From: Saprospiraceae bacterium
GTDB taxonomy: Bacteria; Bacteroidota; Bacteroidia; Chitinophagales; Saprospiraceae
NCBI GenBank assembly: GCA_029251525.1
Contig: JAQXDE010000038.1
Coordinates: 310,001-374,000 of the forward strand
Direction of reading: 5' to 3'
Length of the DNA stretch: 64,000 bases
The notes under the pieces were generated by a model, which was not told the origin of the DNA, did no database searches, and saw only the letters and a list, made by a program, of their open reading frames with translations. The position numbers and the translations under genes are program-made. Position 1 is the first letter of the stretch. Each line of letters starts with the position of its first letter. Positions 26,382-36,634 of this stretch are shown here, in pieces.

Positions 26382-27764
26382 TTAAATCATATTCTCAGGT
26401 CTTACCCAAGCGTCAAAATCTTTCTCCGTTAAATATCCCAATTTCAAAGCAGCTGCTTTAAGTGTTGTTCCTTCTTTGTACGCTTTTTTCGCAATTGTTG
26501 ATGCTTTGTCGTAACCGATGTGAGTATTCAAAGCAGTTACTAGCATCAATGAATTATGTAAATTTTCTTCTATTCGCTGATAATTTGGAACGATTCCTTG
26601 AGCACAGTTTTCGTCAAAACTACGACAAGCATCACCAATTAATCTTGCTGAGAAAAGGAAATTGAAAATCATCATTGGTTTAAAAACATTTAATTCAAAA
26701 TGTCCAGTCATTCCTCCTACATTAATTGCCACATCATTTCCAATAACTTGAGCCATTGCCATCGTAAGTGCTTCTGATTGAGTTGGGTTAACTTTTCCAG
26801 GCATGATAGAAGAACCAGGCTCATTCGCGGGGATAATTAACTCGCCAATTCCACATCGTGGACCAGAAGCCAACATTCGAATATCATTTCCGATTTTCAT
26901 CAAAGAAACAGCAACTGTTTTCAAAGCGCCATGTGATTCGACGATAGCGTCGTGAGCGGCAAGTGCTTCAAATTTATTTTTAGCAGTAATGAATGGAAGT
27001 CCAGTTAACCTTGCAATTTCTCCCGCAACATGTTTTGAATATCCTTTTGGTGTATTCAATCCAGTTCCAACTGCAGTTCCACCTAATGCTAATTCGGATA
27101 AATGTTTTAACGTATTTTTGATGGCAGCAATTCCATGATCAAGCTGCGAAACATAACCTGACAATTCTTGTCCAACAGTCACAGGTGTTGCATCCATGAA
27201 ATGTGTTCGACCAATTTTAACTACTTTTTTATATTCTTTTGCTTTGGCATTTAAAGTATTTCGCAAAGTTTCAATTCCCGGAATTGTATTTTCTACTAAA
27301 ACCTTGTATGCTGCAATGTGCATTGCAGTTGGGAAAGTATCATTTGAGGATTGAGATTTATTTACATCATCATTTGGATGCAAATATTTTTTTTCATCCA
27401 TCAATTTTCCTCCATTCAAAACATGTCCTCGATTCGCCACAACTTCATTGACATTCATGTTGGATTGTGTTCCCGAACCAGTTTGCCAAACGACCAATGG
27501 AAATTGGTCATCTAATTTCCCTGCTAAAATTTCATCGCAAACTTTGCCAATCAATTTTGCTTTTGCCTTCGGCAAAACTCCAAGAGTTGCATTTGTATTG
27601 GCAGCAGCTTTTTTCAAGATACCAAATGCACGAACTATTTCGATTGGCATTTTTTGACCACCTATTTTAAAATTCTCTATGGAACGTTGCGTTTGTGCTG
27701 CCCAATATTTGTCGGCAGGGACTTTGACGATTCCGATGCTGTCTTTTTCTTTACGGTATTTCAT
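26382..27764 (-). CDS. fumC: Fumarate hydratase class II
   Basis: This TCA-cycle enzyme interconverts fumarate and L-malate without an iron-sulfur cluster. The 460 residues are full length. The superfamily signature is [16 protein letters not shown]; other motifs are [18 protein letters not shown] near residue 90, [17 protein letters not shown], and [17 protein letters not shown] with the catalytic His. It is monocistronic with its own terminator. Confidence 0.96.
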   Translation of the reverse strand: MKYRKEKDSIGIVKVPADKYWAAQTQRSIENFKIGGQKMPIEIVRAFGILKKAAANTNATLGVLPKAKAKLIGKVCDEILAGKLDDQFPLVVWQTGSGTQSNMNVNEVVANRGHVLNGGKLMDEKKYLHPNDDVNKSQSSNDTFPTAMHIAAYKVLVENTIPGIETLRNTLNAKAKEYKKVVKIGRTHFMDATPVTVGQELSGYVSQLDHGIAAIKNTLKHLSELALGGTAVGTGLNTPKGYSKHVAGEIARLTGLPFITAKNKFEALAAHDAIVESHGALKTVAVSLMKIGNDIRMLASGPRCGIGELIIPANEPGSSIMPGKVNPTQSEALTMAMAQVIGNDVAINVGGMTGHFELNVFKPMMIFNFLFSARLIGDACRSFDENCAQGIVPNYQRIEENLHNSLMLVTALNTHIGYDKASTIAKKAYKEGTTLKAAALKLGYLTEKDFDAWVRPENMI

Positions 27765-27883
27765 TTTTTGGTAAAATGTTTTTTTAGTGAAATGATGGGC
27801 GAAGATAAGATTTTAGAAATAAAATTGTTTTTGATTATGCTGTTTTCTATATTTGGAATTGTTTAGTTTAAAAAAAATATAAA

Positions 27884-29285
27884 ATTATTAAAAAGAAAAA
27901 ACGCATTCTCTCTCTTGCCTTATTTTGTTTTATTTCGAATTTTCTTTTTGCGCAGTTTCCTTATAATTACTCAAAGCACTTTTCTAATCATAAAGAAAAA
28001 CCAGATTTTCTTTATGACTTTGGTATTTATCCATTGGATGAGAAAAAAGGCTACCACTTATGGTGGTAGCTAAAAAAGTTAGAAAAATGGGATTATAATT
28101 TTTTGGTAAAAAAAGGTGAAGTGACAAAAGTAATTAGACATGATTTTGGTTCTGAAATGTACAATCTACCTGACTTTAAAAGTATAATTAACTTTGACAG
28201 TCTTGGAAATTTAGAAAGCGAACAAAGATGGAAAGAGGATACATTAATTTGGAAGAAGTTTTTTAAATATAGAGAGAATGATTTAGTAGATGAAATTGAA
28301 ATCCAAAACCTTCAAAAAAGAACGGAAGAAAAATTACTAATTAGATATGATTATGATTCAGCAAATCGAGTAATTTCTGAAAAAATAGAAGGAGCAAATT
28401 CCATAGTAATTGAAGAACAGCAAATTAAATATATCAAGGATACTATAAAGCAATCTTTGTTTAAATACGGTAAATGAAGATGGAATATTAAGGGAGTTAA
28501 TAATATTTAGGAAGGCTCTCCAAAAAGCAACTAATCACATTAAATATAATGAAAATGGAATTCGAATATATTCAATGATGAGATCAGGAAAAATAATAAA
28601 GAAATACGATGATGAAGGAATTGAAATTTTTTGCGAAGTATTTGATGGAAGTAAATCAATTAGATCTTATTCTAATTATAATGAAAAAAGATATGATAGT
28701 TATGGCAACATAATCTTCCAAGAATTTTGGGATTATGGAAAATTGTATTCTAGGGATTCTTCATATTACATTTATGATGAGGGAGGCAATATTATCGAAA
28801 AACAATATTTTGTATGGAGGTATAATAATTTCTATAAACTCAGTTTTTCGAAATATACATATGACTCTTTTGGTAAAAGAATGAAAGGTCAACTTTATAG
28901 GGGAAATGAATATGCAGATTCCACTTTATTTATATATTCAGAAAACGGAAATCTAGTTCGAGAAGAATATTATCCATCCATTTTAAATGGTAAGATGCGA
29001 GGGTTTAAAGAATTTGAATATTCGGATAAAAACGAATTAATAAAAAAAACAGTTTATGGAATTGACGGAGAACTAGATTATGAAGAAGGAATAAAGTTTA
29101 ATAAAAATGCGCAAAAGGTAGAAAGGTATACTGTACATTCTGAATATGATAAAGAAGGTAATCAAGTTTATGATTTTAAAAAAAAGTATGACTCCTTTGG
29201 GAGAATAATAATGCACACTAAAATTCTACCTGGTAAAGAGAATGAGAGAGGCCCAGCTAATAAGTGGGAATTTTTTTATGAATGA
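27884..29285 (+). pseudogene. Decayed exported YD/RHS-like repeat protein
   Basis: One protein can be read across three lesions. The frame at 27884 gives a signal peptide (KKKKRILSLALFCFISNFLFAQ-like, starting at ATT with no ATG available), reaches GIYPLDEKKGYHLWW and hits TAG at 28067-28069. The same frame then continues to a TGA at 28475-28477 after SLFKYGK. The text resumes in another frame as NEDGILRELIIF, so a one-base-class frameshift lies near 28471, and runs open to 29285. The C-terminal half has repeated YDxxGN/YDSFGK-type units (YDSYGNIIF, YDSFGKRMKG, YDKEGNQVYDF), as in YD/RHS-like or wall-associated repeat proteins. It converges on the aminotransferase gene 12 bases away. Confidence 0.7.
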
Positions 29286-29297
29286 AGACTTACTTTA

Positions 29298-30533
29298 CTA
29301 TGTGTATATGTCTTTTTTTGTATTCTGATGTAGATCCACTCGTAAAGTCTGATATTCCTTTAGCGCCACTTCCAAACAATCCATCGCCCGATTCAAATCA
29401 TCACAATTCAAAACATAAGCAATTCGAATTTCCTGTTTTCCCAAACCTTCCGTTGCATAAAAACCTGCACCTGGCGAAAGCATGACCGTCTGGTTTTCGT
29501 GAATGAATTTTTCCAACAACCATTGGCAGAATTTATCACTATCATCAATCGGAAATTTGGCAAAAATATAAAATGCGCCCCCCGGTTTATTACAAGTAAC
29601 GCCTTCAATTTTGCTTAATCTTTCGAAAAGTAATTCTCGACGACGATCATATTCGGCAAGTGCTTCAGTCAAATAATTTCCATCATTTTCTAAAATTGCT
29701 TCAGCCACAATTTGTCCGAGCATCGGAGCACATAATCTAAATTGTCCGAGTTTAGTAATTGCATTGACGAGTTCTTCATTTCGAGAAATGATTGCTCCAA
29801 TTCTTGCTCCACAAGCGGAATATCTTTTGGAAATAGAATCGACAACGGCAACATTATTTTCCAGACCTTCCAAGTTCAGAACAGAGAAAAAATCCAAACC
29901 ATCATAGCAAAATTCTCGATACACTTCATCGACAAAAAGAAAGAGGTTATGTTTTTTTACCAACGCACCTAACTCTTGCAAAGCTTCTTTGGAATACAAA
30001 CATCCAGTAGGGTTATTTGGATTGCAAATTAATATTGCTTTTGTTTTTGGTGTAATTATTTTTTCAAAATCAGCTGCACTTGGCAAAGCAAAACCAGTTT
30101 CGATATTCGAAGTAATTGGCTTGATCGCCACATCTCCGATTTCGGCAAAACCAATATAGTTCGCATAAAATGGTTCTGGGATAATTACTTCATCACCTTT
30201 GTCCATGCAACTCAGTACCAAAAACAAAATTGCTTCAGAAGCTCCAGTCGTCACTAAAATATCTTCTGCCGAAACTTCAATATCGAATCGTTGATAATAT
30301 TCCACTAATTTTTTTCGGTAGGAGAGTGCACCTTTTGAAGGACCGTATTTTAAGATTTTAAGATCCATATTTCGGATTTTATCAAAAGCGACTTGAGGTG
30401 TTTCCAAATCAGGTTGGCCGATGTTGAGGTGAAATACTTTTTTTCCATCCGCTTTGGCTTGATCTGAAAAAGGCGTTAATTTTCTAATCGGAGAAGAGTA
30501 AGCTTGAGCTACTCTTGTTGATATTTTAGGCAT
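29298..30533 (-). CDS. PLP-dependent aminotransferase, class I (aspartate aminotransferase-like)
   Basis: This 411-residue cytoplasmic enzyme moves amino groups between amino acids and keto acids. Fold-type I signatures: LNIGQPDLETP near residue 38, TTGASEAILF (cofactor phosphate region), ILICNPNNPTGCLYSKE, VDEVYREFCYDG and the PLP-lysine motif SISKRYSACGARIGA. The C-terminal FCQWLLEKF and GFYATEGLGKQEIRIAY fit the same group. Substrate (aspartate, tyrosine or others) cannot be fixed from sequence. It is monocistronic. Confidence 0.9.
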   Translation of the reverse strand: MPKISTRVAQAYSSPIRKLTPFSDQAKADGKKVFHLNIGQPDLETPQVAFDKIRNMDLKILKYGPSKGALSYRKKLVEYYQRFDIEVSAEDILVTTGASEAILFLVLSCMDKGDEVIIPEPFYANYIGFAEIGDVAIKPITSNIETGFALPSAADFEKIITPKTKAILICNPNNPTGCLYSKEALQELGALVKKHNLFLFVDEVYREFCYDGLDFFSVLNLEGLENNVAVVDSISKRYSACGARIGAIISRNEELVNAITKLGQFRLCAPMLGQIVAEAILENDGNYLTEALAEYDRRRELLFERLSKIEGVTCNKPGGAFYIFAKFPIDDSDKFCQWLLEKFIHENQTVMLSPGAGFYATEGLGKQEIRIAYVLNCDDLNRAMDCLEVALKEYQTLRVDLHQNTKKDIYT

Positions 30534-30759
30534 AATTTATTATTTGAAAATTGGGATTTTAATTTCAATAAATTGGAACTTCTGTTTTGATATTTTAGTT
30601 CTATCTTTTTTAAAAGTGCAAAACTATATGTTTTTATAATGATAGTAAACGAAAAAGAGAGGATTTTGCTTCAATTTAACTGGTTTTCTCCTTCAGGATT
30701 TAAAAGTTTTTTTTCAAAAATCAATGAAATAAATCTTTCCTATTTTTATCAAAAAAGCA

Positions 30760-30767
30760 TATCTTTG
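30760..30767 (+). promoter_or_regulatory. -7 box (TATCTTTG) of the DUF177-rpmF operon
   Basis: TATCTTTG followed by CACC is an exact TAnnTTTG match 38 bases before the DUF177 ATG; the -33 region is T-rich without a clear TTTG. Confidence 0.6.
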
Positions 30768-30804
30768 CACCTCGAAATTTGAAACTGATATATTTTCAAG
30801 CATT

Positions 30805-31344
30805 ATGAGTCATTTAAGAGAATTTACTATTCCAATTCAAGGTCTTAAAATAGGGATTCACGAATATGATTTTTTGATTGGCAATGAGTTTTTTACACAT
30901 TTTGAAGACTCTCCAATTGAGCAAGGAACTTTTAAAGTAAGGTTCATCCTTGATCTTCGAGAAGATATGTTGGTACTGACTTTTGATTTTGAAGGAAGTA
31001 TCAAAACAGATTGTGATCGGTGTTTGGTAGGAATTGATTTGCCGATTGAAGGTGATGAGGATTTGATTATCAAATATGCTGAGGAGTCAGAAGAAGAAAT
31101 TGACATAGTATACATTGAAAGAGGAACAGCAGAACTAAATGTGGCTACATATTTATATGAGTACATTTGCTTAGCGATGCCAGTGACGAATATTTATAAT
31201 TGTGAAGATGAACCTGAAAATGTATGCGATCTGAAAATGTTGGACTATTTAGAAAATAAACTAAAAGAGGAACCAACAGAAAAAAAAGAAGATGAATCTT
31301 CTAATTCTCCTTGGGATGAATTGAAGAATTTTAATAAAGATTAA
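30805..31344 (+). CDS. DUF177 (YceD-like) family protein
   Basis: This 179-residue protein matches the DUF177/YceD family, a protein linked to 23S rRNA accumulation and regularly encoded just before rpmF. The family pair of cysteines is visible in IKTDCDRCLVGIDLPI, and NIYNCEDEPENVCD adds two more, consistent with metal binding. The C-terminus is acidic and ends with SPWDELKNFNK. It forms an operon with rpmF 51 bases downstream. Confidence 0.88.
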   Translation: MSHLREFTIPIQGLKIGIHEYDFLIGNEFFTHFEDSPIEQGTFKVRFILDLREDMLVLTFDFEGSIKTDCDRCLVGIDLPIEGDEDLIIKYAEESEEEIDIVYIERGTAELNVATYLYEYICLAMPVTNIYNCEDEPENVCDLKMLDYLENKLKEEPTEKKEDESSNSPWDELKNFNKD

Positions 31345-31395
31345 ATTTGAATAATAACTTGTCGATTGATTCGACAGAAACTAAATAAATAAATT

Positions 31396-31587
31396 ATGGC
31401 ACATCCAAAGAGTCGTATCTCCAAAATGCGTAAGCATAAAAGAAGAACTCACTTAGGCGCAGCAATGCCAACTATTGCTACTGATAAAACTACAGGCGAA
31501 GCACACATTTATCACCGTGCTCATTGGGTAGATGGAAACATGTACTACAAAGGGAAACTTGTAATTCAAGCAGCAGACGAAGAGTAG
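31396..31587 (+). CDS. rpmF: 50S ribosomal protein L32
   Basis: A 63-residue ribosomal protein: [20 protein letters not shown] is the family N-terminus. The two CxxC zinc pairs of many L32 proteins are absent; instead it has [21 protein letters not shown], the zinc-free form usual in Bacteroidetes. It follows DUF177, the standard arrangement, and a hairpin comes after it. Confidence 0.95.
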   Translation: MAHPKSRISKMRKHKRRTHLGAAMPTIATDKTTGEAHIYHRAHWVDGNMYYKGKLVIQAADEE

Positions 31588-31614
31588 CATTTTGTGCACT
31601 TAATGAAAAGTTAC

Positions 31615-31652
31615 AAAGCTCCCATCCCATTTTTTCGGGATGCGGGGCTTTA
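31615..31652 (+). terminator. Hairpin after rpmF
   Basis: AAAGCTCCCATCCC pairs imperfectly with GGGATGCGGGGCTTT around a T-rich loop. The tail is only weakly T-rich, so termination may be partial. Confidence 0.55.
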
Positions 31653-31702
31653 CTGTTTAAATACTATTGAATATTTAGTAGTCAAAATCTAAAGTATTAA
31701 CT

Positions 31703-32086
31703 ATGAAAAAAATTCACAATTCAACAAACGCACCTTCTCCAGTAGGTCCGTATAATCATTCAACTATTCATAATGGAGTGATGTATATGAGTGGTCAAAT
31801 TGCACTTGATCCAACAACAGGTGAATTAGTGCAAGATTCAATTGAAGCAGAGACGCATCAAGTGATGAAAAATATCAATGCCATTTTGATTGATGCAGGC
31901 TTAACTTTTGAAAATATATTAAAAGCAAGTGTATTTGTTGCTGATATGAATATGTACTCTCGAATCAATACAGTTTATGCAGAGTATTTTGATGAGGCAA
32001 CCGCGCCTGCTAGGGAATTAGTAGAGGTAGCTAATCTACCAAAGTTTGTAAATATTGAAATTTCAGTAATTGTAGCTTTAGATTAA
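31703..32086 (+). CDS. ridA: RidA family deaminase
   Basis: RidA hydrolyses reactive enamine/imine intermediates from PLP enzymes to harmless keto acids and ammonia. At 127 residues it has normal length. Family text: GPYNHSTIHNGVMYMSGQIALDP, NINAILIDAGLTFENILKA and the arginine that binds the carboxylate in PARELVEVANLP. It lies on the plus strand between rpmF and trpS and could be read with them. Confidence 0.94.
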   Translation: MKKIHNSTNAPSPVGPYNHSTIHNGVMYMSGQIALDPTTGELVQDSIEAETHQVMKNINAILIDAGLTFENILKASVFVADMNMYSRINTVYAEYFDEATAPARELVEVANLPKFVNIEISVIVALD

Positions 32087-32154
32087 TATTAGTTAATTGT
32101 TTATTCAGTTTATGAGGGAATAGCTTAAAACTAAACAACCCGATAACCTTAATT

Positions 32155-33165
32155 ATGGAAAATAAAAAACGAATCTTATCCTGTATTCAGCCAACAGGTG
32201 ATATGCATTTTGGTAATTACTTTGGGGCGACTAAAAACTGGGTGGATCAACAAGATGATTACGATTGCTTTTATGGTGTAGTAGATTATCATGCGATGAC
32301 GATGCCTTACGATCCCAAGAAATTGCGGAATGCAACTTGGGAATTGATTTTTAATTTGATGGCAACAGGAGTAAAGGCGGATAATCTGTTTATTCAATCT
32401 TTAGTGCCTGAGCATGCGGAGCTATGCTGGATTTTCAATTGCTTCACTTCTTATGGAATGTTGCAACGAATGACTCAGTTTAAAGATAAGAGTAAGCAAA
32501 GTAAGGAGAAATCTGATGAATTTATCTCAGCAGGTTTGTTGGATTATCCAGTTTTGCAGGCAGCAGATATTTTGATTTATCGAGCAGATTATGTGCCGAT
32601 TGGAAAAGACCAAGTTCAACATTTGGAGTTGACTCGAAATATTGCCCAACGATTTAATAATCAAATGGGGAAAGAATATTTTGTGATGCCAGAACCATTA
32701 TTTACGGAAGTTCCAAAAGTACAATCAACTGCTGATCCTTCTCGAAAAATGAGTAAGAGTGCTGGTGAGAAACATTTCATTAATGTTTTTGGCGAAGAGG
32801 CTAGGATTAGAAAACAAATCAAATCTGCCGTAACTGATACAGGGGAAGCGAAAGAGGGAGAAATGAGTGCAGGAGTTCAAAATTTATTTAGCTTGCTAAA
32901 AGCGAGTGGCCGAATAGATGCACACACTTCGTTGATGGATGATTATAATTCAGGCGCTCTAAAATATTCTGATTTGAAAGAATCAGTAGCTGAAGGACTA
33001 GTTGCAATTAGTAAGGAGTTTAAAGCGCGAAAAGCTGAGATCGTTTCGGATAGGAAACAGATGAAAAATAAAATCAAACAATCTTCTTTTGAAATTAGAA
33101 AAACGGCACAGCAAACCGTTAAAGATGTAAAAGAGTTAGCAGGTTTATCAAATGTTAGATTTTGA
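32155..33165 (+). CDS. trpS: Tryptophanyl-tRNA synthetase
   Basis: This enzyme charges tRNA-Trp. The 336 residues have class Ic motifs: the HIGH-like HFGNYFGATKNW at about residue 19 and the KMSKS loop in SRKMSKSAGEK. GKDQVQHLELTRNIAQRFN and LDYPVLQAADILIYRAD are also diagnostic. The C-terminal segment is Lys-rich. It is 68 bases after ridA on the same strand. Confidence 0.96.
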   Translation: MENKKRILSCIQPTGDMHFGNYFGATKNWVDQQDDYDCFYGVVDYHAMTMPYDPKKLRNATWELIFNLMATGVKADNLFIQSLVPEHAELCWIFNCFTSYGMLQRMTQFKDKSKQSKEKSDEFISAGLLDYPVLQAADILIYRADYVPIGKDQVQHLELTRNIAQRFNNQMGKEYFVMPEPLFTEVPKVQSTADPSRKMSKSAGEKHFINVFGEEARIRKQIKSAVTDTGEAKEGEMSAGVQNLFSLLKASGRIDAHTSLMDDYNSGALKYSDLKESVAEGLVAISKEFKARKAEIVSDRKQMKNKIKQSSFEIRKTAQQTVKDVKELAGLSNVRF

Positions 33166-33241
33166 ACTTGAAAAAAGGGTTAGAATAATAAAATTTCGAG
33201 TATTCAAAATGTTAACAGTCTTCTCTACATAATTAAAAACT

Positions 33242-33853
33242 ATGAAAATAATTTGTATCGGTAGGAATTACAGAGATCATGCAAAGGAATTGAATAATCC
33301 AGTTCCGACCAAGCCACTTGTTTTTATGAAGCCACCTTCAGCTTTATTGATAAAAAATAAACCAATGTATATCCCTGACTTTACAAAAAATCTTCACTTT
33401 GAAGCGGAAATTGTTTTGAAGATTTGTAAAAATGGAAAATATGTTCAACCTGCTTTTGCCAAAAAATATTTTAAAGAAATAGCTTTTGGTATTGACTTTA
33501 CCGCTCGTGATATTCAAGATCAATGTAAGGCAAAAGGTCATCCCTGGGAAATTGCTAAAGCATTTGATAATTCAGCAGCGCTGAGTGAATTTATTTCTTT
33601 GGAAAATGTTAACCAGGAGGAAGGAATTAAATTTCAAATGAAAAAGAATGGAGAAGTTGTACAAGATGGAAATACAAAGGATTTAATTTTTGATTTTAAC
33701 TTTTTGATTTGCTATGTTTCTAAATTCTTCAAATTACAAATGGGAGATATGATTTTTACTGGTACACCAGCAGGAGTCGGCCCAGTTGAGATTGGGGATC
33801 ATTTGGAAGGTTTTGTTGATGGAGAAAAGTTGATGGATTGTCAGATCCGTTAA
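33242..33853 (+). CDS. Fumarylacetoacetate hydrolase family protein
   Basis: This 203-residue protein has the single FAH domain. Metal-binding and active-site text: IICIGRNYRDHAKELNNP, LHFEAEIVLKICKNGK with the acidic ligands, FGIDFTARDIQ, and GDMIFTGTPAGVGPVEIGD. Members hydrolyse C-C bonds in acylpyruvates or act as oxaloacetate decarboxylases; the exact reaction is open. It is 76 bases after trpS, with metK next. Confidence 0.9.
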   Translation: MKIICIGRNYRDHAKELNNPVPTKPLVFMKPPSALLIKNKPMYIPDFTKNLHFEAEIVLKICKNGKYVQPAFAKKYFKEIAFGIDFTARDIQDQCKAKGHPWEIAKAFDNSAALSEFISLENVNQEEGIKFQMKKNGEVVQDGNTKDLIFDFNFLICYVSKFFKLQMGDMIFTGTPAGVGPVEIGDHLEGFVDGEKLMDCQIR

Positions 33854-33876
33854 ACTAAATTTAATTTTTTTCACTT

Positions 33877-33908
33877 TTGTTTTTATTAAAAAAGTATTCC
33901 TATTTTTG
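33877..33908 (+). promoter_or_regulatory. Promoter of metK
   Basis: TTG (33877-33879), 21 bases, then TATTTTTG (33901-33908), matching TTG-N(17-23)-TAnnTTTG. It predicts a leader of roughly 90 bases before the metK ATG. Confidence 0.6.
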
Positions 33909-33919
33909 CACCAGATTTT

Positions 33920-33970
33920 GAAATGATGCGTTTCATCACTTTTAAGAAACTAAAGCCTTGTGACAGAAAG
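33920..33970 (+). promoter_or_regulatory. Candidate pseudoknotted leader of metK
   Basis: In the metK leader GTTTC (33930-33934) pairs with GAAAC (33946-33950) around an 11-base loop whose TCAC can pair with GTGA at 33960-33963, an H-type pseudoknot layout. The text CTAAAGCC follows the stem. SAM-binding pseudoknots (SAM-II, SAM-II long loops, SAM/SAH) occur before SAM-cycle genes in bacteria. Helices are short, so this is only a candidate. Confidence 0.3.
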
Positions 33971-34005
33971 GTAATTCTATAAACCACTATTAATATTATT
34001 AAAAT

Positions 34006-35262
34006 ATGCCATATTTATTTACTTCTGAATCTGTGTCAGAAGGACATCCGGATAAAGTTGCAGATCAAATTTCAGATGCTTTAGTTGATCACTTTATCGC
34101 ATTTGACCCTAAGTCAAAAATTGCCTGCGAAACATTAGTTACAACTGGACAAGTTGTATTGGCTGGTGAGGTAAAAACAAAAACTTATCTTGACGTCCAG
34201 CAAATTGCAAGAGATGTGATCAAAAGAATTGGTTATACCAAATCTGAATACATGTTTGAGGCAAACTCTTGTGGAGTTTTCTCTTCGATTCATGAACAAT
34301 CTCCAGATATTAATCAAGGTGTTGAAAGAAAAAAAGCAGAAGACCAAGGTGCTGGTGACCAAGGAATGATGTTTGGATATGCAACTTCTGAGACTGACAA
34401 CTACATGCCTTTAGCGTTGGATTTGTCTCACAAGATATTGCAAGTTTTAGCTGATATCAGAAAAGGAGGAAAGCAAATGAAATATCTACGTCCAGATTCT
34501 AAATCACAAGTAACTATAGAGTATTCTGATGATAATCAACCAATTAGAATTGATTCAATTGTAGTTTCAACTCAACATGATGACTTTGATGCTGATGCAA
34601 AAATGTTGGCAAAAATCAAAAGTGATGTAGTGAAAATTGTGATCCCTAAAGTGAAAGCACAATGCAAAGCAAGCATCAAAAAATTATTTAATGATAAAAT
34701 TACTTACCATGTAAATCCTACTGGAAAATTCGTTATCGGAGGGCCACACGGTGATACTGGTTTGACTGGAAGAAAAATTATTGTAGATACTTACGGTGGA
34801 AAAGGTGCTCACGGTGGTGGTGCATTTTCTGGAAAAGATCCATCAAAAGTGGATCGTTCGGCTGCTTACGCCACCCGACATATTGCTAAGAATTTAGTGG
34901 CAGCAGGTGTTGCTGATGAGATTTTAGTCCAAGTATCTTACGCGATTGGAGTGGCAAAACCAACTAATATTTATGTGAACACAAATGGTTCTGCAAATGT
35001 AGAATTGTCTGATAGTAAGATTGCAGAGGTAATCGAAAAAGTATTTGATATGCGTCCATATCACATTGAAAAACGATTGAAATTAAGGACGCCAATCTAT
35101 TCGGATAGTGCTGCTTATGGTCATATGGGAAGAACTCCTGAAAAGAAAAAAGTTTCATTTACGGACGGTTCTGGTAAAACTAAAACGATGAACGTAGAAA
35201 CTTTTACTTGGGAAAAGTTAGACTATGTGAAAAAAGTGAAAAAAGCATTTGGCTTGAAATAA
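34006..35262 (+). CDS. metK: S-adenosylmethionine synthetase
   Basis: MetK makes S-adenosylmethionine from methionine and ATP. The 418 residues fit the family. Motifs: [20 protein letters not shown] at the N-terminus, [12 protein letters not shown] (the hexapeptide loop region), [20 protein letters not shown] and [19 protein letters not shown]. It is transcribed from its own promoter with a possibly structured leader, and a strong terminator follows. Confidence 0.96.
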   Translation: MPYLFTSESVSEGHPDKVADQISDALVDHFIAFDPKSKIACETLVTTGQVVLAGEVKTKTYLDVQQIARDVIKRIGYTKSEYMFEANSCGVFSSIHEQSPDINQGVERKKAEDQGAGDQGMMFGYATSETDNYMPLALDLSHKILQVLADIRKGGKQMKYLRPDSKSQVTIEYSDDNQPIRIDSIVVSTQHDDFDADAKMLAKIKSDVVKIVIPKVKAQCKASIKKLFNDKITYHVNPTGKFVIGGPHGDTGLTGRKIIVDTYGGKGAHGGGAFSGKDPSKVDRSAAYATRHIAKNLVAAGVADEILVQVSYAIGVAKPTNIYVNTNGSANVELSDSKIAEVIEKVFDMRPYHIEKRLKLRTPIYSDSAAYGHMGRTPEKKKVSFTDGSGKTKTMNVETFTWEKLDYVKKVKKAFGLK

Positions 35263-35296
35263 ATGATCTGAATTTTATTATTTTGGTCAAATAAAA

Positions 35297-35332
35297 TAAG
35301 AGCTAACCATTTAATTGGTTAGCTCTTTTTAT
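35297..35332 (+). terminator. Terminator after metK
   Basis: The stem AAGAGCTAACCA / TGGTTAGCTCTT with a short AT loop and a T run. Confidence 0.9.
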
Positions 35333-35351
35333 ATTTGAAATTAAAGTAGCC

Positions 35352-35483
35352 TTATTTCACAATGCTTAATTTTTTTGTGAAAATAATTCCACGGGTTTGG
35401 ATTCCGATAAAATAAATTCTAATCGTTTGGTCTGCTGTAGAGGGTTTTCAGGTATCTGAGAAATAAGTTTTACCGCTTTTTAG
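35352..35483 (-). pseudogene. Remnant of a T9SS C-terminal sorting domain
   Basis: The minus-strand frame ends with IYFIGIQTRGIIFTKKLSIVK and TAA, the final strands typical of type A T9SS sorting domains (compare the end of the M36 peptidase here: GMYFVKVSTG, VVEKVMIK). Upstream in the same frame come KPSTADQTIR, a TGA, then LKSGKTYFSDT and further stops. No parent gene remains, so this is the tail of a lost secreted protein. Confidence 0.5.
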
Positions 35484-36359
35484 TCATCAGTATTAGGATA
35501 TATTATTATGAATTCCAAATCATTTTTTTGTGAAGCAATAAATTATTTTTCACTAGTTGGATAGTGAAAAATAATAATTCTTTGATGGGTGATTTTCATA
35601 ATTGATACACACCTACACAAATATTATCAACATTTTTTAGGTTTCAAATAACTTGAATTCGCTTCGCTTGGTAAAGAGGTTATTGTCTTTACCAGAATTG
35701 GATAAAGAGGCTAGATAAATATTAAGAAAAGAAATAAAAGGGAGTATTTGCGGAACGTGATTGTTTGATGAGATAATCATAGGTCGAATTTCAAGTTTAT
35801 TCAGTTTTAGGTATGATTTGTAGATCTAATAATTTTAAAGTTTTAATACCTTTTTTTCCACAGTAGCTCCGTGGTACATTATTGATAAATAATAAAAACT
35901 TACTGCTGCACTTTTGTAATCTAAGACACAATTATTCGTTTAGAATAGAATATTAGATTTAGATAAATTATTATACGGAAGTATTTTTTGATTTTGTGCA
36001 GAGGATATTTCCAATGAGAATTCTATTGAGGAAAGGATTCAGGAATCAGTATTTATTTTGGTAAAAAAGGGTTGGGAAGATTTCGATAGAGTTTTCTGAT
36101 TCTTAAAGGTGTTCAATTGTACTTATACATTTATTACAATTGTCTAGATTGACTAAAAAGTTATTGAGCTTAATTGAAACTTAAGTTAGGTTGAATATTA
36201 CGAGTAACTATCTCTACTGATAATTATAATATATAAATTTTACAATGTATTAATTGCAATATAGGATATTTGATTTCAATCAATGAGAATACTAATTGAT
36301 GAAAGTTAATAAAGAAGGTATAAGCAAGTTTCATCGAAGGGTGAATAAATTCGTGATAC

Positions 36360-36506
36360 CTATTCTTGAAGCGCGCCTAAAAAAGTAATAAGATCTTCAG
36401 TGATATCATTTTGTAATTCCAATAATTTTAATAGAGGCATGCTAGTGGGCATCAGAATTTTTTCTTTGTAGTTTCTAATGATGAATTCTACGAAGCGTTT
36501 GTAGTA
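36360..36506 (-). pseudogene. Unidentified coding remnant
   Basis: A 48-codon stretch between stops on the minus strand reads YYKRFVEFIIRNYKEKILMP, TSMPLLKLLELQNDITEDL and ITFLGALQE. Its composition is clearly protein-like (amphipathic helices), unlike the surroundings. The only internal ATGs are at LMP and later. I do not recognise it; it may be the C-terminal end of a lost gene. Confidence 0.35.
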
Positions 36507-36634
36507 TTATGAATACTTACATCAAAAGAAAGGTTCAGCGAGAGTAACATACAGTGTAAAGGGAATATGTAACAATTTAATTACAAAATAGGAGGAAAGT
36601 TTTTTTGCATAGAGTAGCTTTGGTTTGAAGAAAA

